Made by a program: the position numbers and the translations under genes
Shown: in pieces, positions 26,254 to 34,102 of the stretch
How the letters are laid out: each line of letters begins with the position of its first letter
How positions within the stretch are numbered: the stretch's first letter is position 1
Notes under the pieces: generated by a model
What the model saw: the letters and a program-made list of their open reading frames with translations, nothing else
What the model was told of the DNA's origin: nothing
Databases searched by the model: none
Assembly (NCBI GenBank): GCA_017557345.1
Contig: JAFYZR010000092.1
Location: 1 to 63,992, forward strand
Length of the DNA: 63,992 nucleotides
Direction of reading: 5' to 3'
DNA from: Paludibacteraceae bacterium
GTDB taxonomy: Bacteria; Bacteroidota; Bacteroidia; Bacteroidales; Paludibacteraceae

Positions 26254-26775
26254 ATGATCTCTAAACGTTTAGAAGACGCTATTAACGCGCAAATCAATGC
26301 CGAAATGTGGTCGGCATATCTGTATTTGAGTATGTCCGCTTATTGCCAGGATAAAGGATATAGCGGCATGGCTAACTGGTTTGCTATCCAATTCAAGGAA
26401 GAGCAGGATCACGCGCAGATTTTCTACAACTATTTGATCAGCCGTGGCGGTCGCGTGCTCCTTAAAACCATTGATGCTGTAGAGACAGAGTGGGCGTCTC
26501 CGCTTGCTGCTTTCGAAGCTACATACAAACATGAGCAACATGTGACGTCTCTTATTAACAATCTGATGCATATAGCAGTTGAGGAAAAGGATTTTGCTGC
26601 TCAAAGTCGTCTGCAATGGTTTATTGACGAGCAGGTTGAAGAGGAAGAAAATGCCGTTGAAATCATCAATAAACTGAAAATGTTAGATGGTAATGGCTAT
26701 GGACTTTATCTCCTAGACCAGGAACTCGCAGCTCGCGTTTACGTACAGCCTTCACCTCTTGCCGCTAAGGCATAA
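26254..26775 (+). CDS. Ferritin
   Basis: A 173-aa four-helix iron-storage protein. NAQINAEMWSAYLYLSMSAY, FKEEQDHAQIFYNYL and AVEEKDFAAQSRLQWFIDEQVEEEENA carry the ferroxidase Glu/His residues typical of bacterial non-haem ferritins (FtnA). There is no haem-binding Met of the bacterioferritin type in the usual place. It sits 29 bp after fabD. Confidence 0.94.
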   Translation: MISKRLEDAINAQINAEMWSAYLYLSMSAYCQDKGYSGMANWFAIQFKEEQDHAQIFYNYLISRGGRVLLKTIDAVETEWASPLAAFEATYKHEQHVTSLINNLMHIAVEEKDFAAQSRLQWFIDEQVEEEENAVEIINKLKMLDGNGYGLYLLDQELAARVYVQPSPLAAKA

Positions 26776-26798
26776 AATTATACCTGTGCTTTGCTCTT

Positions 26799-26954
26799 AT
26801 GTCATGTCTACAGGTCATATTAGCTATTATTTTTCCGCCATTAGCGGTGATTGATCGTGGATGCGGATCGATGACTATTGTGTTTTTGCTTACCCTTTGT
26901 GGATGGATTCCGGGGGTTATTGGTGCTTTGATTATACTTAATAAGAACAAGTAA
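26799..26954 (+). CDS. YqaE/Pmp3-family small membrane protein
   Basis: The 51-aa product has two hydrophobic helices with the family pattern VILAIIFPPLAVIDRGCG and FLLTLCGWIPGVIGALIIL. The PPLAV..G....F...LCGWIPG.IGA layout is that of UPF0057/Pmp3 stress-related membrane proteins. It lies 23 bp after ferritin and 12 bp before a DUF1232 gene. Confidence 0.88.
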   Translation: MSCLQVILAIIFPPLAVIDRGCGSMTIVFLLTLCGWIPGVIGALIILNKNK

Positions 26955-26966
26955 CATCTATTCTGC

Positions 26967-27158
26967 ATGCAAAAATCCTCCAAATATAAGCTCAACATCA
27001 TAATAGGAGCGGTAATAGCGCTAATTTATGTCCTGATTCCGATTGACCTTTCTCCTGATGCCGTTCCTGTTATTGGCTGGATAGACGACATTATTGCTGT
27101 CCTTTTGGCCATTGCAAACGGGCTGCTTTTTGCTTCCAAACTGCGAAAAGACAAATAA
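26967..27158 (+). CDS. DUF1232 (YkvA-like) membrane protein
   Basis: A 63-aa protein with the DUF1232 motif LIYVLIPIDLSPDAVPVIGWIDD and a following hydrophobic helix. The D-x-x-PD...GxxDD pattern is diagnostic for the family, whose function is unknown. It forms a small stress/membrane cluster with the Pmp3-like gene upstream. Confidence 0.87.
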   Translation: MQKSSKYKLNIIIGAVIALIYVLIPIDLSPDAVPVIGWIDDIIAVLLAIANGLLFASKLRKDK

Positions 27159-27184
27159 ACCACAATAGTTAATATTTTCTTGTT

Positions 27185-28471
27185 ATGAAATACACATGGT
27201 ATCTACTCGCAATATGCACTTTTCTGGTTGCTTGCGGAAAAAACACATCGGAACAAAAAGTAGCTAATGGAAGGAATTTCCAGGAGCAATGCAATCAAAC
27301 TATTGCGCAATGTGAGCAATTGGAGCAAGCGGTTGAGAATTTGTCTGAGGAAAGGTCCTATGAGCATATTTGCGAGGTGCAAAAATTGAGTGATGCATTA
27401 GTCTTCAATTATGATGCTTCCTCGTTGGATTCTGCACAATTGGCACAGGCACAAGAAGTGGATAAGTTAATCGCAGAGGTCAAAATTTCAATTAATCAGC
27501 AGATCGATCTTGCTGTTAAACAGGGTTATTGGTTTTTGGTAAACCAACCGGAGGTGCTGTTAACGGAAATGACGGAATATCCGGTGTTCTTGGAGCGAGG
27601 CGAGAAACTATTTGTGGATATAACCACCGAAAAACCGGCAGATATCCGCATCTACAATGTCAATAGCCATCAGTTATTGCGCTCGTATATTGGCAAAGCA
27701 CGGGTGAAAGATTCGTTGGATATCGCTTTCTCGTCTATTTATTTGGTAGAAGTGACACCGCGAGTTCGCCAATACGCGTCTGTGGAACTCACTTACCATC
27801 CGAATAATCTTGACCGTTTAGGTTCGCCAAAACAAGTTGTCTCAAAGCAAGTAGAAGGCCAAAAAGGCGATTTCCGTGTGCAGACGGTCAAAGGTATCAA
27901 AATGAAGAACCTGTTTGAAGAACCACGCAAGTTCACGCTTCGCGGACAGCTTAAAGCGGCTTTCTCTGGCTCGTATCGCGCTATTGTGGCCATACAAGTT
28001 CCGCAAGGAGCAACAGATATCCTTTATAGCCTGCGTATCTCTACAAATGAACCAGACCGATCTTCGGATGGCAAGTTCCATGATAATATGGAGACTTCGT
28101 ACAAACGCATTAAGATGCTCGGTTTGCCGGTTTATGAGTCGCATAGTGGCGCTGGTATCATATCTACTATTCTTGGAGAAAATCAGCCGTTGCGTGAAGA
28201 AGATGCTTATATTAACATGTATGTCTTCTTCAATTCCGCGCAGGCTAAGAAATTCCAGGATGGGGTAGACCCAGCTAAACTGCAATACAGTATCGATTAT
28301 TCCACGCTTGGCACGCAGTCTTGTAACGGACGTATTCCGGCTAAGGGGTATAAAACCATATATCTTGGCTTCCTGAACGAACGAATGCGTTACAACAATT
28401 ACGTTTGGCTCGAGGCTGTAAGTGCTGTGCCTAATACAGAGTATTTCAAAACCGAATATACAGTCAAATAA
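27185..28471 (+). CDS. Lipoprotein of unknown function, 428 aa
   Basis: The N-terminal signal ends in the lipobox LVAC (about 14-17). Residues about 25-120 are helical and Glu/Gln-rich (QCNQTIAQCEQLEQAVENLSEE), followed by a beta-rich region. A central unit (KGIKMKNLFEEPRKFTLRGQLKAAFSGSYRAIVAIQ) leads to a C-terminal domain ending EYFKTEYTVK. I do not recognise a family. It is probably the last gene of the run from ferritin. Confidence 0.7.
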   Translation: MKYTWYLLAICTFLVACGKNTSEQKVANGRNFQEQCNQTIAQCEQLEQAVENLSEERSYEHICEVQKLSDALVFNYDASSLDSAQLAQAQEVDKLIAEVKISINQQIDLAVKQGYWFLVNQPEVLLTEMTEYPVFLERGEKLFVDITTEKPADIRIYNVNSHQLLRSYIGKARVKDSLDIAFSSIYLVEVTPRVRQYASVELTYHPNNLDRLGSPKQVVSKQVEGQKGDFRVQTVKGIKMKNLFEEPRKFTLRGQLKAAFSGSYRAIVAIQVPQGATDILYSLRISTNEPDRSSDGKFHDNMETSYKRIKMLGLPVYESHSGAGIISTILGENQPLREEDAYINMYVFFNSAQAKKFQDGVDPAKLQYSIDYSTLGTQSCNGRIPAKGYKTIYLGFLNERMRYNNYVWLEAVSAVPNTEYFKTEYTVK

Positions 28472-28492
28472 ACGGTAACGCAATACCCAAAA

Positions 28493-28528
28493 ACCTCGAT
28501 TTCATCGGATATTTTAGATGGTTGAGGT
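28493..28528 (+). terminator. Hairpin after the lipoprotein gene
   Basis: ACCTC (28493-28497) pairs with GAGGT (28524-28528) and CATC with GATG inside, about 20 bp past the stop. There is no strong T-run, so it may only stabilise the 3' end. Confidence 0.4.
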
Positions 28529-28549
28529 GTTGTTGAAATAAGGTTTATT

Positions 28550-28593
28550 ACTAAAGAATAACTAAATAATAACTAAAGAATAACTAAAGATTT
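28550..28593. repeat. 11-bp tandem array, 4 units (ACTAAAGAATA)
   Basis: ACTAAA begins at 28550, 28561, 28572 and 28583, exactly 11 bp apart. The units are ACTAAAGAATA, ACTAAATAATA, ACTAAAGAATA and ACTAAAGATTT. The array ends about 30 bp before the next ATG (28625). Confidence 0.95.
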
Positions 28594-28624
28594 AGTAAAA
28601 AATAGCTAATAAATAGAATTTAAC

Positions 28625-29035
28625 ATGTCAAAAGCACAATTAAGTCCAGGTATTGAGATTTTAAAGGGAAAAGTAAGCAGAAAGTCCGGAATGACGATGC
28701 GCATGAAGACTTATCGAGATGACAATGGCAAAATCTTCAAGATGGGACCACAGGAGTATTACTGGAAAGAAAAACGGGATTACAAGTATCATCCACGGAC
28801 AGCAGCAGAGGAAGCCCAAGCAAGTATCTGGCGCGACGTATGCCGTGAAGCGAGCGTAATAGTAAAGAATCATGATCATCCACGTTATGCGGAATTACGA
28901 GCTCGCTGGAACGCTCAATTCCAAGGCGGCGCAGATGCATTTCTAAATGACGGCCGGACTGACAAAGTCATATATGGAATGTTTCCTGTGTTTGTTCGTA
29001 TGGTTTTGCTTAAGGAACGTAAAAATGCAGATTGA
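28625..29035 (+). CDS. Hypothetical protein, 136 aa
   Basis: A soluble, basic protein. The N-terminus ILKGKVSRKSGMTMRMKTYRDDNGKIF looks like a compact beta hairpin; the rest is helical and rich in Arg, Ala and Trp (EEAQASIWRDVCREAS, RYAELRARWNAQFQ). No signal peptide or membrane segment is seen. I do not recognise it with confidence. It stands alone between the 11-bp repeat array and the lon control region. Confidence 0.65.
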   Translation: MSKAQLSPGIEILKGKVSRKSGMTMRMKTYRDDNGKIFKMGPQEYYWKEKRDYKYHPRTAAEEAQASIWRDVCREASVIVKNHDHPRYAELRARWNAQFQGGADAFLNDGRTDKVIYGMFPVFVRMVLLKERKNAD

Positions 29036-29046
29036 ATGCCATCAGA

Positions 29047-29100
29047 CTGCCGAAATGGCAGAAGTATGTCATACAAAAATTATTGGCACACAATTTGTGA
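29047..29100 (+). promoter_or_regulatory. Candidate sigma-54-type promoter with upstream palindrome
   Basis: TGGCAC (29084-29089), five bases, then TTGT (29095-29098) matches the -24/-12 layout (consensus TGGCAC-N5-TTGC) with GC replaced by GT and correct 12-bp spacing. About 25 bp upstream, CTGCC-GAAAT-GGCAG (29047-29061) is a perfect inverted repeat. It is about 180 bp ahead of lon. Confidence 0.45.
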
Positions 29101-29205
29101 CTCCTTATATATATAAATATGTGTCGGTTTACAACCTAATCGTGATTATGTAAAATAGCATAATTAGAAAAAGACCCTATTATATAAAAATTATAAAGTT
29201 AACTA

Positions 29206-29249
29206 TATAGAAACGAGAGATATAACTTTATAGAAACGAGTGATATAAC
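29206..29249 (+). repeat. Two 21-bp direct repeats ahead of lon
   Basis: TATAGAAACGAGAGATATAAC (first copy, 29206-29226) recurs at 29229-29249 with one mismatch (20 of 21). The period is 23 bp. It sits 32 bp before the lon ATG, so it could be a pair of operator sites or part of a leader. Confidence 0.9.
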
Positions 29250-29280
29250 AATAAAGAAAAAAATACTAAGGAGAATATAG

Positions 29281-31641
29281 ATGGAAGATATATTAGAAGA
29301 TAAGTATTATCAAGTGCTCCCTATTCGAAATAACGTAGTTTTCCCCGGAGTGATGATGCCGATTGCTGTTTCCAAGGCCAGCAGCCTATCGTTGGTAAAA
29401 GAAGCGCAAGCAGGCGGATGGCCAATTCTTGTGCTCACTCAGTTGGATAATTCGGTTATTGAACCGGGACCTGAAGACCTGTATCATATAGGAACATTTG
29501 CGAAAGTTTTGCAAGTAATACCCGTTCCGCAAATGGGCAAAAACACTTGTATGACCATTCTAGAAGGCCTTCATCGTATTGAAGCGGATGATTTTGATGA
29601 GAATGAAGATGGCGAAATGATTGCTCATGCGCGTATTTTGAAGGAGAAAATGCCTTTGAAGAGCGATAAGCATTTCTACGCGACACTTGATGCCATCCGA
29701 GAAACAGTCTTGCGTATCCTGTCTAATCAAGAGGATACGCCTGTCGATCTGCAGATGTCGCTCCGCAACATGAGCACTTCCCCATCCTTGCTGAATTATA
29801 CCTGCTCCATCTATCATATGCCGACAGAGACAAAGCAGGAATTGCTATGTATCGATTCGTTGGCAGACAGAGTAACAGAAATGCTGCGGATTCTTGAGAA
29901 AGATGCTGAGGAACAATCGATTAAGGAGGATATTCGTCGTCGTACGCATGAAGCGATGGATAAGCAGCAACGGGAGTATTTCTTGCAGCAAGAGTTGGAA
30001 ACAATCAAGAAAGACCTGGGCGATACAGGCGCACAGACCATCAAAGAACTGCGTGAGCGCGCAGAGCAAAAGTTATGGCCGGAAGCTACTGCAGAGACCT
30101 TTAAAAAGGAATTGCAACGCCTCGAGCACATGCCTACTCACTCGCCCGACTACTCCACCCAACTCAATTATCTGGAAGTATTACTTGACTTACCTTGGGG
30201 CATTTATTCGGAGGATAATTACGACATGAAACACGCTCAGGACGTGCTTAATCGTGATCATTACGGTTTGGATAAAGTGAAGGAACGTGTTGTCGAATAT
30301 CTTGCTGTGCAGCGCCAACTCGGGCTTCGCAGTCAAAAAGAGAAAGAAAATCATCCTGTTAAGTCCCCTATCCTTTGCCTTTACGGTCCTCCGGGAGTCG
30401 GCAAAACAAGTCTCGGAAAGAGCATAGCAGACGCGCTTGGACGGAAATATGTCAGAGTGTCTTTAGGTGGCCTGCATGATGAGGCCGAGATTCGCGGTCA
30501 CAGGCGGACATATATTGGCGCTTTGCCCGGACGAATCATCGATAACATCAAGAAAAGCGGCACTTCTAATCCTGTATTTGTGCTGGATGAAGTGGATAAG
30601 ATAGGTGCCGATTATAAAGGCGATCCGACTTCTGCCTTGCTGGAAGTTCTTGATCCTGAACAAAATAGCACTTTCCATGATAACTATCTGGATGTAGACT
30701 ATGATTTGAGCCGTGTACTCTTTATTGCAACGGCCAATAGCCTGGATTCCATTCCTCGTCCGCTACTCGATCGTATGGAACTGATTGAGATGACAGGCTA
30801 TCTGCAGGAGGAAAAAGAAGAGATTGCTAAACGTCATCTAATTCCAAAGGAATTAGCAAACCATGGCCTGAAAGCATCGCAACTGAAGTTCAAGAAAGAG
30901 ATTTTGGCGCATATTATCGATGATTATACGCGTGAGTCAGGTGTTCGTTCGCTTGAAAGACAGATTGCGACCATTTGCCGCAAAGTGGATACAAAAATAG
31001 CACTTGGCGAGGAATATAATGTCTCTGTAACGCTTGATGATCTTCGTTCCTACCTTGGTCAGGCACGTTTTACACGCGATTCATGGGAAACAAACAAATA
31101 TGTAGGCGTTGTAACAGGTTTGGCATGGACACAAGTAGGCGGTGAGATTTTGTTTATTGAAACGAGCCTTTCTGCAGCAAAAACTCCTACTCTTACCCTT
31201 ACGGGTAACTTAGGCGATGTGATGAAAGAGTCCGCTACGCTGGCTCTAGGCTACGTTAAAGCACATGCCAAGGATTTTGGCATCAATCCAGAGCTCTTTG
31301 AAACCACATCCGTACATATTCACGTTCCTGAAGGAGCTATTCCGAAAGATGGTCCTTCTGCCGGAATCACGATGACTACGGCATTGGTAAGCGCGTTTAC
31401 AGGACGTTTGGTAAAACCGCGTATCGCTATGACAGGCGAGATGACTTTACGCGGAAAAGTGCTGCCTATAGGCGGAGTGAAAGAAAAACTGCTCGCGGCT
31501 AAACGAGCAGGTATCACGGATATTATCCTATGTGAAGATAATCGGAAAGATGTGCTGGAGATAGCAGATGTATACCTTAAAGGATTAAACATGCACTATG
31601 TGCATGATATTAGCGAAGTAATTAATCTTGCGTTGATTTAA
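29281..31641 (+). CDS. lon: Lon ATP-dependent protease
   Basis: A 786-aa AAA+ protease removing damaged proteins. The N-terminal LON substrate domain is about 10-200, Walker A GPPGVGKTSLG is near 368-378, Walker B is VFVLDEVDKIG, and the catalytic Ser is in PKDGPSAGITM (about 692) with Lys in GGVKEKLLAAKRAG. Unusually for this order, a good Shine-Dalgarno-like AAGGAG precedes the ATG by 7 nt. The 3' end overlaps the convergent regulator gene by 20 bp. Stress control is suggested by the elements at 29047-29249. Confidence 0.97.
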   Translation: MEDILEDKYYQVLPIRNNVVFPGVMMPIAVSKASSLSLVKEAQAGGWPILVLTQLDNSVIEPGPEDLYHIGTFAKVLQVIPVPQMGKNTCMTILEGLHRIEADDFDENEDGEMIAHARILKEKMPLKSDKHFYATLDAIRETVLRILSNQEDTPVDLQMSLRNMSTSPSLLNYTCSIYHMPTETKQELLCIDSLADRVTEMLRILEKDAEEQSIKEDIRRRTHEAMDKQQREYFLQQELETIKKDLGDTGAQTIKELRERAEQKLWPEATAETFKKELQRLEHMPTHSPDYSTQLNYLEVLLDLPWGIYSEDNYDMKHAQDVLNRDHYGLDKVKERVVEYLAVQRQLGLRSQKEKENHPVKSPILCLYGPPGVGKTSLGKSIADALGRKYVRVSLGGLHDEAEIRGHRRTYIGALPGRIIDNIKKSGTSNPVFVLDEVDKIGADYKGDPTSALLEVLDPEQNSTFHDNYLDVDYDLSRVLFIATANSLDSIPRPLLDRMELIEMTGYLQEEKEEIAKRHLIPKELANHGLKASQLKFKKEILAHIIDDYTRESGVRSLERQIATICRKVDTKIALGEEYNVSVTLDDLRSYLGQARFTRDSWETNKYVGVVTGLAWTQVGGEILFIETSLSAAKTPTLTLTGNLGDVMKESATLALGYVKAHAKDFGINPELFETTSVHIHVPEGAIPKDGPSAGITMTTALVSAFTGRLVKPRIAMTGEMTLRGKVLPIGGVKEKLLAAKRAGITDIILCEDNRKDVLEIADVYLKGLNMHYVHDISEVINLALI

Positions 31642-32011
31642 ACTCTTGGAAGGTATTATCTGAATAATACACCACAATCTTTGTTATTTGCTTAGGAGGA
31701 ACGGCTACCGGCTGTTCCTCTTTTGTACTTATACGAACAGATGTAATTCCCTCAGGAGGCAGACCATCAAATAAACCGGCTTCTTTACCCGGAGGAGTAC
31801 GCCACATCTCGCCTTCACCAAGGATAAGCCATTCAGGATTTAGACTGGTATATCGCTCCATAATACGCTTCATAACGTCTAGACTTGGATTGTTGCGTCC
31901 AGACATCATATTACTGATTGTTCCTGGGCGTACATGTATTTGTTCTGCAAACTGACGAGCTGAGAGATTCATAGATTTCATTATTCTCTCAATACGTTCT
32001 TTCTCATTCAT
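31622..32011 (-). CDS. XRE-family helix-turn-helix regulator
   Basis: A 129-aa protein. The N-terminal HTH_3 domain reads MNLSARQFAEQIHVRPGTISNMMSGRNNPSLDVMKRIMERY (about 13-53), followed by LNPEWLILGEGEMWR, common in Bacteroidetes XRE regulators. The remaining about 55 residues are a short tail of unknown fold. It converges on lon with a 20-bp overlap. The inverted repeat at 32161-32195 upstream of its promoter may be its operator. Confidence 0.88.
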   Translation of the reverse strand: MNEKERIERIMKSMNLSARQFAEQIHVRPGTISNMMSGRNNPSLDVMKRIMERYTSLNPEWLILGEGEMWRTPPGKEAGLFDGLPPEGITSVRISTKEEQPVAVPPKQITKIVVYYSDNTFQEFKSTQD

Positions 32012-32093
32012 ATTGTATTTGTTTAAAAATATTCAATTCTCAGCAAAGTAGATGAATTTCTTTTACTTAGATACACTCTAAAGAAATCGAGTG

Positions 32094-32125
32094 CAAAGTT
32101 ACAAAAAATAATCGAAATACACAAA
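32094..32125 (-). promoter_or_regulatory. Promoter of the XRE regulator
   Basis: Minus strand TTTG (32125-32122) and TAACTTTGC (from 32101) with 20-bp spacing. The ATG at 32011 is about 80 nt further on, leaving a long leader. Confidence 0.8.
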
Positions 32126-32160
32126 TATATGCAAACTTTTTTGTAAAATATTTTTGTTAT

Positions 32161-32195
32161 TTGTGAATATGCTGACCATATGACCGAATTCACAA
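32161..32195. promoter_or_regulatory. Inverted-repeat operator candidate
   Basis: TTGTGAAT (32161-32168) and ATTCACAA (32188-32195) form perfect 8-bp arms with 19 bp between them, upstream of the XRE promoter. The same half-site TTTGTGA recurs at 32604 and 32652, and TCACAAA at 32676, ahead of the promoter facing the other way. Confidence 0.5.
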
Positions 32196-32650
32196 TTGCA
32201 AACACGCCACGCCGTGGAACATTTTTTACGAGTCACATATCACATCTCTACAATAATACAACAATAGGCCAAAAGAAACTTTTTATTTTACTTAATATAA
32301 TGTATACAAAACGCAGAATATGAGCATGTTATACATTTATACATGCATAATTATATGCATTTGTGGCAATTTAGCGTGTTTGGCTTATACACCAATAAGT
32401 GACACTTTACGTAATTCTTATAACTACTGAAAATCAATGAGTTATAAAATAAAGAATGGTATATCTATAAGCTTGCCATGCTGTTGATGATTCTCTGGAA
32501 AAATAGAACATTTTGTAAAAAGTAGTCCACTCTACTCTCTTTGTTTGAGATGGACTATTCCAACCGGGTTATGTTATGTTGCTGCTGTTTGCAAACATCA
32601 GTTTTGTGAATTAACTATCGCTATTCTGTGTTCACATTTATTGTGTGTAA
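32196..32650. other. Intergenic region without a recognisable gene
   Basis: AT-rich, with no open frame showing plausible composition. It contains one copy of the flank motif GAAAAATAGAACATTTT (32498-32514), identical over 17 bp to that of the element at 11171. It also has a weak hairpin (AGTCCA/TGGACT, about 32524-32552) and the TTTGTGAAT half-site at 32604. Confidence 0.6.
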
Positions 32651-32651
32651 A

Positions 32652-32697
32652 TTTGTGATTTTTTTCTTGCATAATTCACAAATATGTATTACCTTTG
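32652..32697 (+). promoter_or_regulatory. Promoter with flanking TTTGTGA/TCACAAA inverted repeat
   Basis: CTTGC (32666-32670) and TACCTTTGC (from 32690) form the -33/-7 pair. TTTGTGA (32652-32658) and TCACAAA (32676-32682) bracket the -33 box, a natural position for a repressor. It drives the region holding a 48-aa ORF. Confidence 0.7.
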
Positions 32698-32762
32698 CAT
32701 CGAATTTGAAAAAGACAGAATAGGCAACTATTGTCCATTAAACCTAAACACCAAACTACTCT

Positions 32763-32909
32763 ATGAAATTTGAACTCAACACAATGAAACAGCAAACGCA
32801 GGATTTTCTCCTGCGTTTGTTCGTTGGGTCTTCTGAAGTAGGTTCTACTCCATCCTCCTCGTTTTACACATGTTCACGTTGCGGAACATTTGTGCGTTTA
32901 CACCATTAA
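32763..32909 (+). CDS. Possible 48-aa small protein with Cys pair
   Basis: The ORF begins MKFELNTMKQQTQDF and ends YTCSRCGTFVRLHH. It follows a clear promoter by about 60 nt and stops exactly where the convergent reductase gene stops. A CxxC pair near the C-terminus could bind a metal. Against it: the ORF contains a perfect 11-bp hairpin (CAAACGCAGGA ... TCCTGCGTTTG, 32792-32819), so the transcript might instead be a small RNA or an attenuated leader. Coding status is uncertain. Confidence 0.5.
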   Translation: MKFELNTMKQQTQDFLLRLFVGSSEVGSTPSSSFYTCSRCGTFVRLHH

Positions 32910-33524
32910 TCAGCGGATAAAGTGCATTGGTTGCGGTGTTTCGCGTTCAGGAAGCGTTTTTCCTGTAGTATTTTGCAGCACGAATGCCATATTATCAGCT
33001 AATGTGCGCATAGTTTGCATACCTTCGGTATCCAAAGCAGCCTGCCCTTCTTCACGTCCATAGACAATATTCCAATATTGGGACGTGACAACCGGCATAT
33101 TCATGATTTGGAATGGCATGAGAAGCGTTTGCAGAGCCGCAGTAGCGCCTCCACGCCGGCAAACAGCTACTGCTGCAGCGGGTTTATTACGATATAAATC
33201 ACCTGCGGAATAGAAACAACGTTGAACTAGCGCCAGAACAGAGCCATTTGGTTGCCCATAATAAACCGGAGAACCGACAATAAGCGCATCTGCGTTTGCC
33301 ATCTTCTCGTTCGCACGATTGCACATATCATCGTCAAAAGCACAACGCAAGTCCTTTTTTGTTTTACATGTGCCACAAACGATACATCCGCGTGTAGGTT
33401 TAGTGCCAATTTGGAGGATCTCGGAATCAATATTATGTTTAGCAAGTTGTTTGGCTATCTCGCTAAGTGCGATGAAGGTATTCCCACTCTTTCGCGGACT
33501 ACCGTTTATCAAAAGTACTTTCAT
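32910..33524 (-). CDS. Flavodoxin-like NAD(P)H-dependent FMN reductase/oxidoreductase
   Basis: A 204-aa protein of the iron-sulfur flavoprotein/FMN reductase group. LINGSPRKSGNTFIAL binds FMN phosphate; GCIVCGTC.....CAFDDDM carries four Cys in a compact arrangement; and ALIVGSPVYYGQPNG completes the flavin site. The start at 33524 (MKVLLING) is chosen by homology, since the longer frame from 33635 runs into the upstream DUF456 gene. Only 17 bp separate it from that gene. Confidence 0.88.
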   Translation of the reverse strand: MKVLLINGSPRKSGNTFIALSEIAKQLAKHNIDSEILQIGTKPTRGCIVCGTCKTKKDLRCAFDDDMCNRANEKMANADALIVGSPVYYGQPNGSVLALVQRCFYSAGDLYRNKPAAAVAVCRRGGATAALQTLLMPFQIMNMPVVTSQYWNIVYGREEGQAALDTEGMQTMRTLADNMAFVLQNTTGKTLPERETPQPMHFIR

Positions 33525-33541
33525 ATAATCGAAATTAAAAT

Positions 33542-34015
33542 TTACCAAATAGCCTGAATGAGAGCAATAGCCATTAGTCCGCAACAGATAAGTTTTAGGA
33601 TTGTTCCGAATAGGAGACCTACGAAACTGCCCCATCCTGCTTTGATAGCTTGTGCAAATGCTTTGCCACCGATCAGTTCACCAAGGATAGCGCCTACAAG
33701 TGGACCGAGGATGACACCTAACGCGCCAAAGAAAAGTCCGATGAAAACGCCAATTGTGCTACCCCATACACCGTATTTGGTACCGCCGAACTGTTTTGTT
33801 CCCCAAGCAGGCACAACATAATCAAGAACAGAGACAACAATGGTCACAATTCCCCAAATGAGCAACATTTGCCATGAGAAATTCACTCGTTGTGTCGCTT
33901 GAGCAATCCATAAACCAGCATATGCAACAGGAACGCCTGGGAGTCCGGGTATAATACAGCCCAAAATGCCGATTACCATGAATATCCCGGCAAGAATAAG
34001 TAATGCTATATCCAT
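33542..34015 (-). CDS. DUF456 membrane protein
   Basis: A 157-aa protein made of hydrophobic helices with Gly-rich turns (GIFMVIGILGCIIPGLPGVPVAYAGLW, FIGLFFGALGVILGPLVGAILGELIGG). This is the DUF456 pattern; function unknown. Its promoter is the minus arm of the divergent pair at 34036-34083. Confidence 0.9.
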   Translation of the reverse strand: MDIALLILAGIFMVIGILGCIIPGLPGVPVAYAGLWIAQATQRVNFSWQMLLIWGIVTIVVSVLDYVVPAWGTKQFGGTKYGVWGSTIGVFIGLFFGALGVILGPLVGAILGELIGGKAFAQAIKAGWGSFVGLLFGTILKLICCGLMAIALIQAIW

Positions 34016-34035
34016 AATCTATTCATTTAATGCTG

Positions 34036-34083
34036 CAAAATTAGTTAAATTTTTGCATATATCAAAATAATTTTGTAATTTTG
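34036..34083. promoter_or_regulatory. Overlapping divergent promoter pair (DUF456 | ispE)
   Basis: Plus: TTTGCATAT (34052-34060) with TAATTTTGC (from 34076). Minus: TTTGATATATG (from 34066) with TAATTTTGC (from 34043). Both -33 boxes are halves of TTTGCATATATCAAA. Confidence 0.85.
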
Positions 34084-34102
34084 CGAGCAAAATTGAAAGA
34101 TA

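Noticed and set aside
29036-29119. 26-aa ORF after the 136-aa protein
   Set aside because: It overlaps the palindrome and sigma-54-like sequence and shows no coding features.
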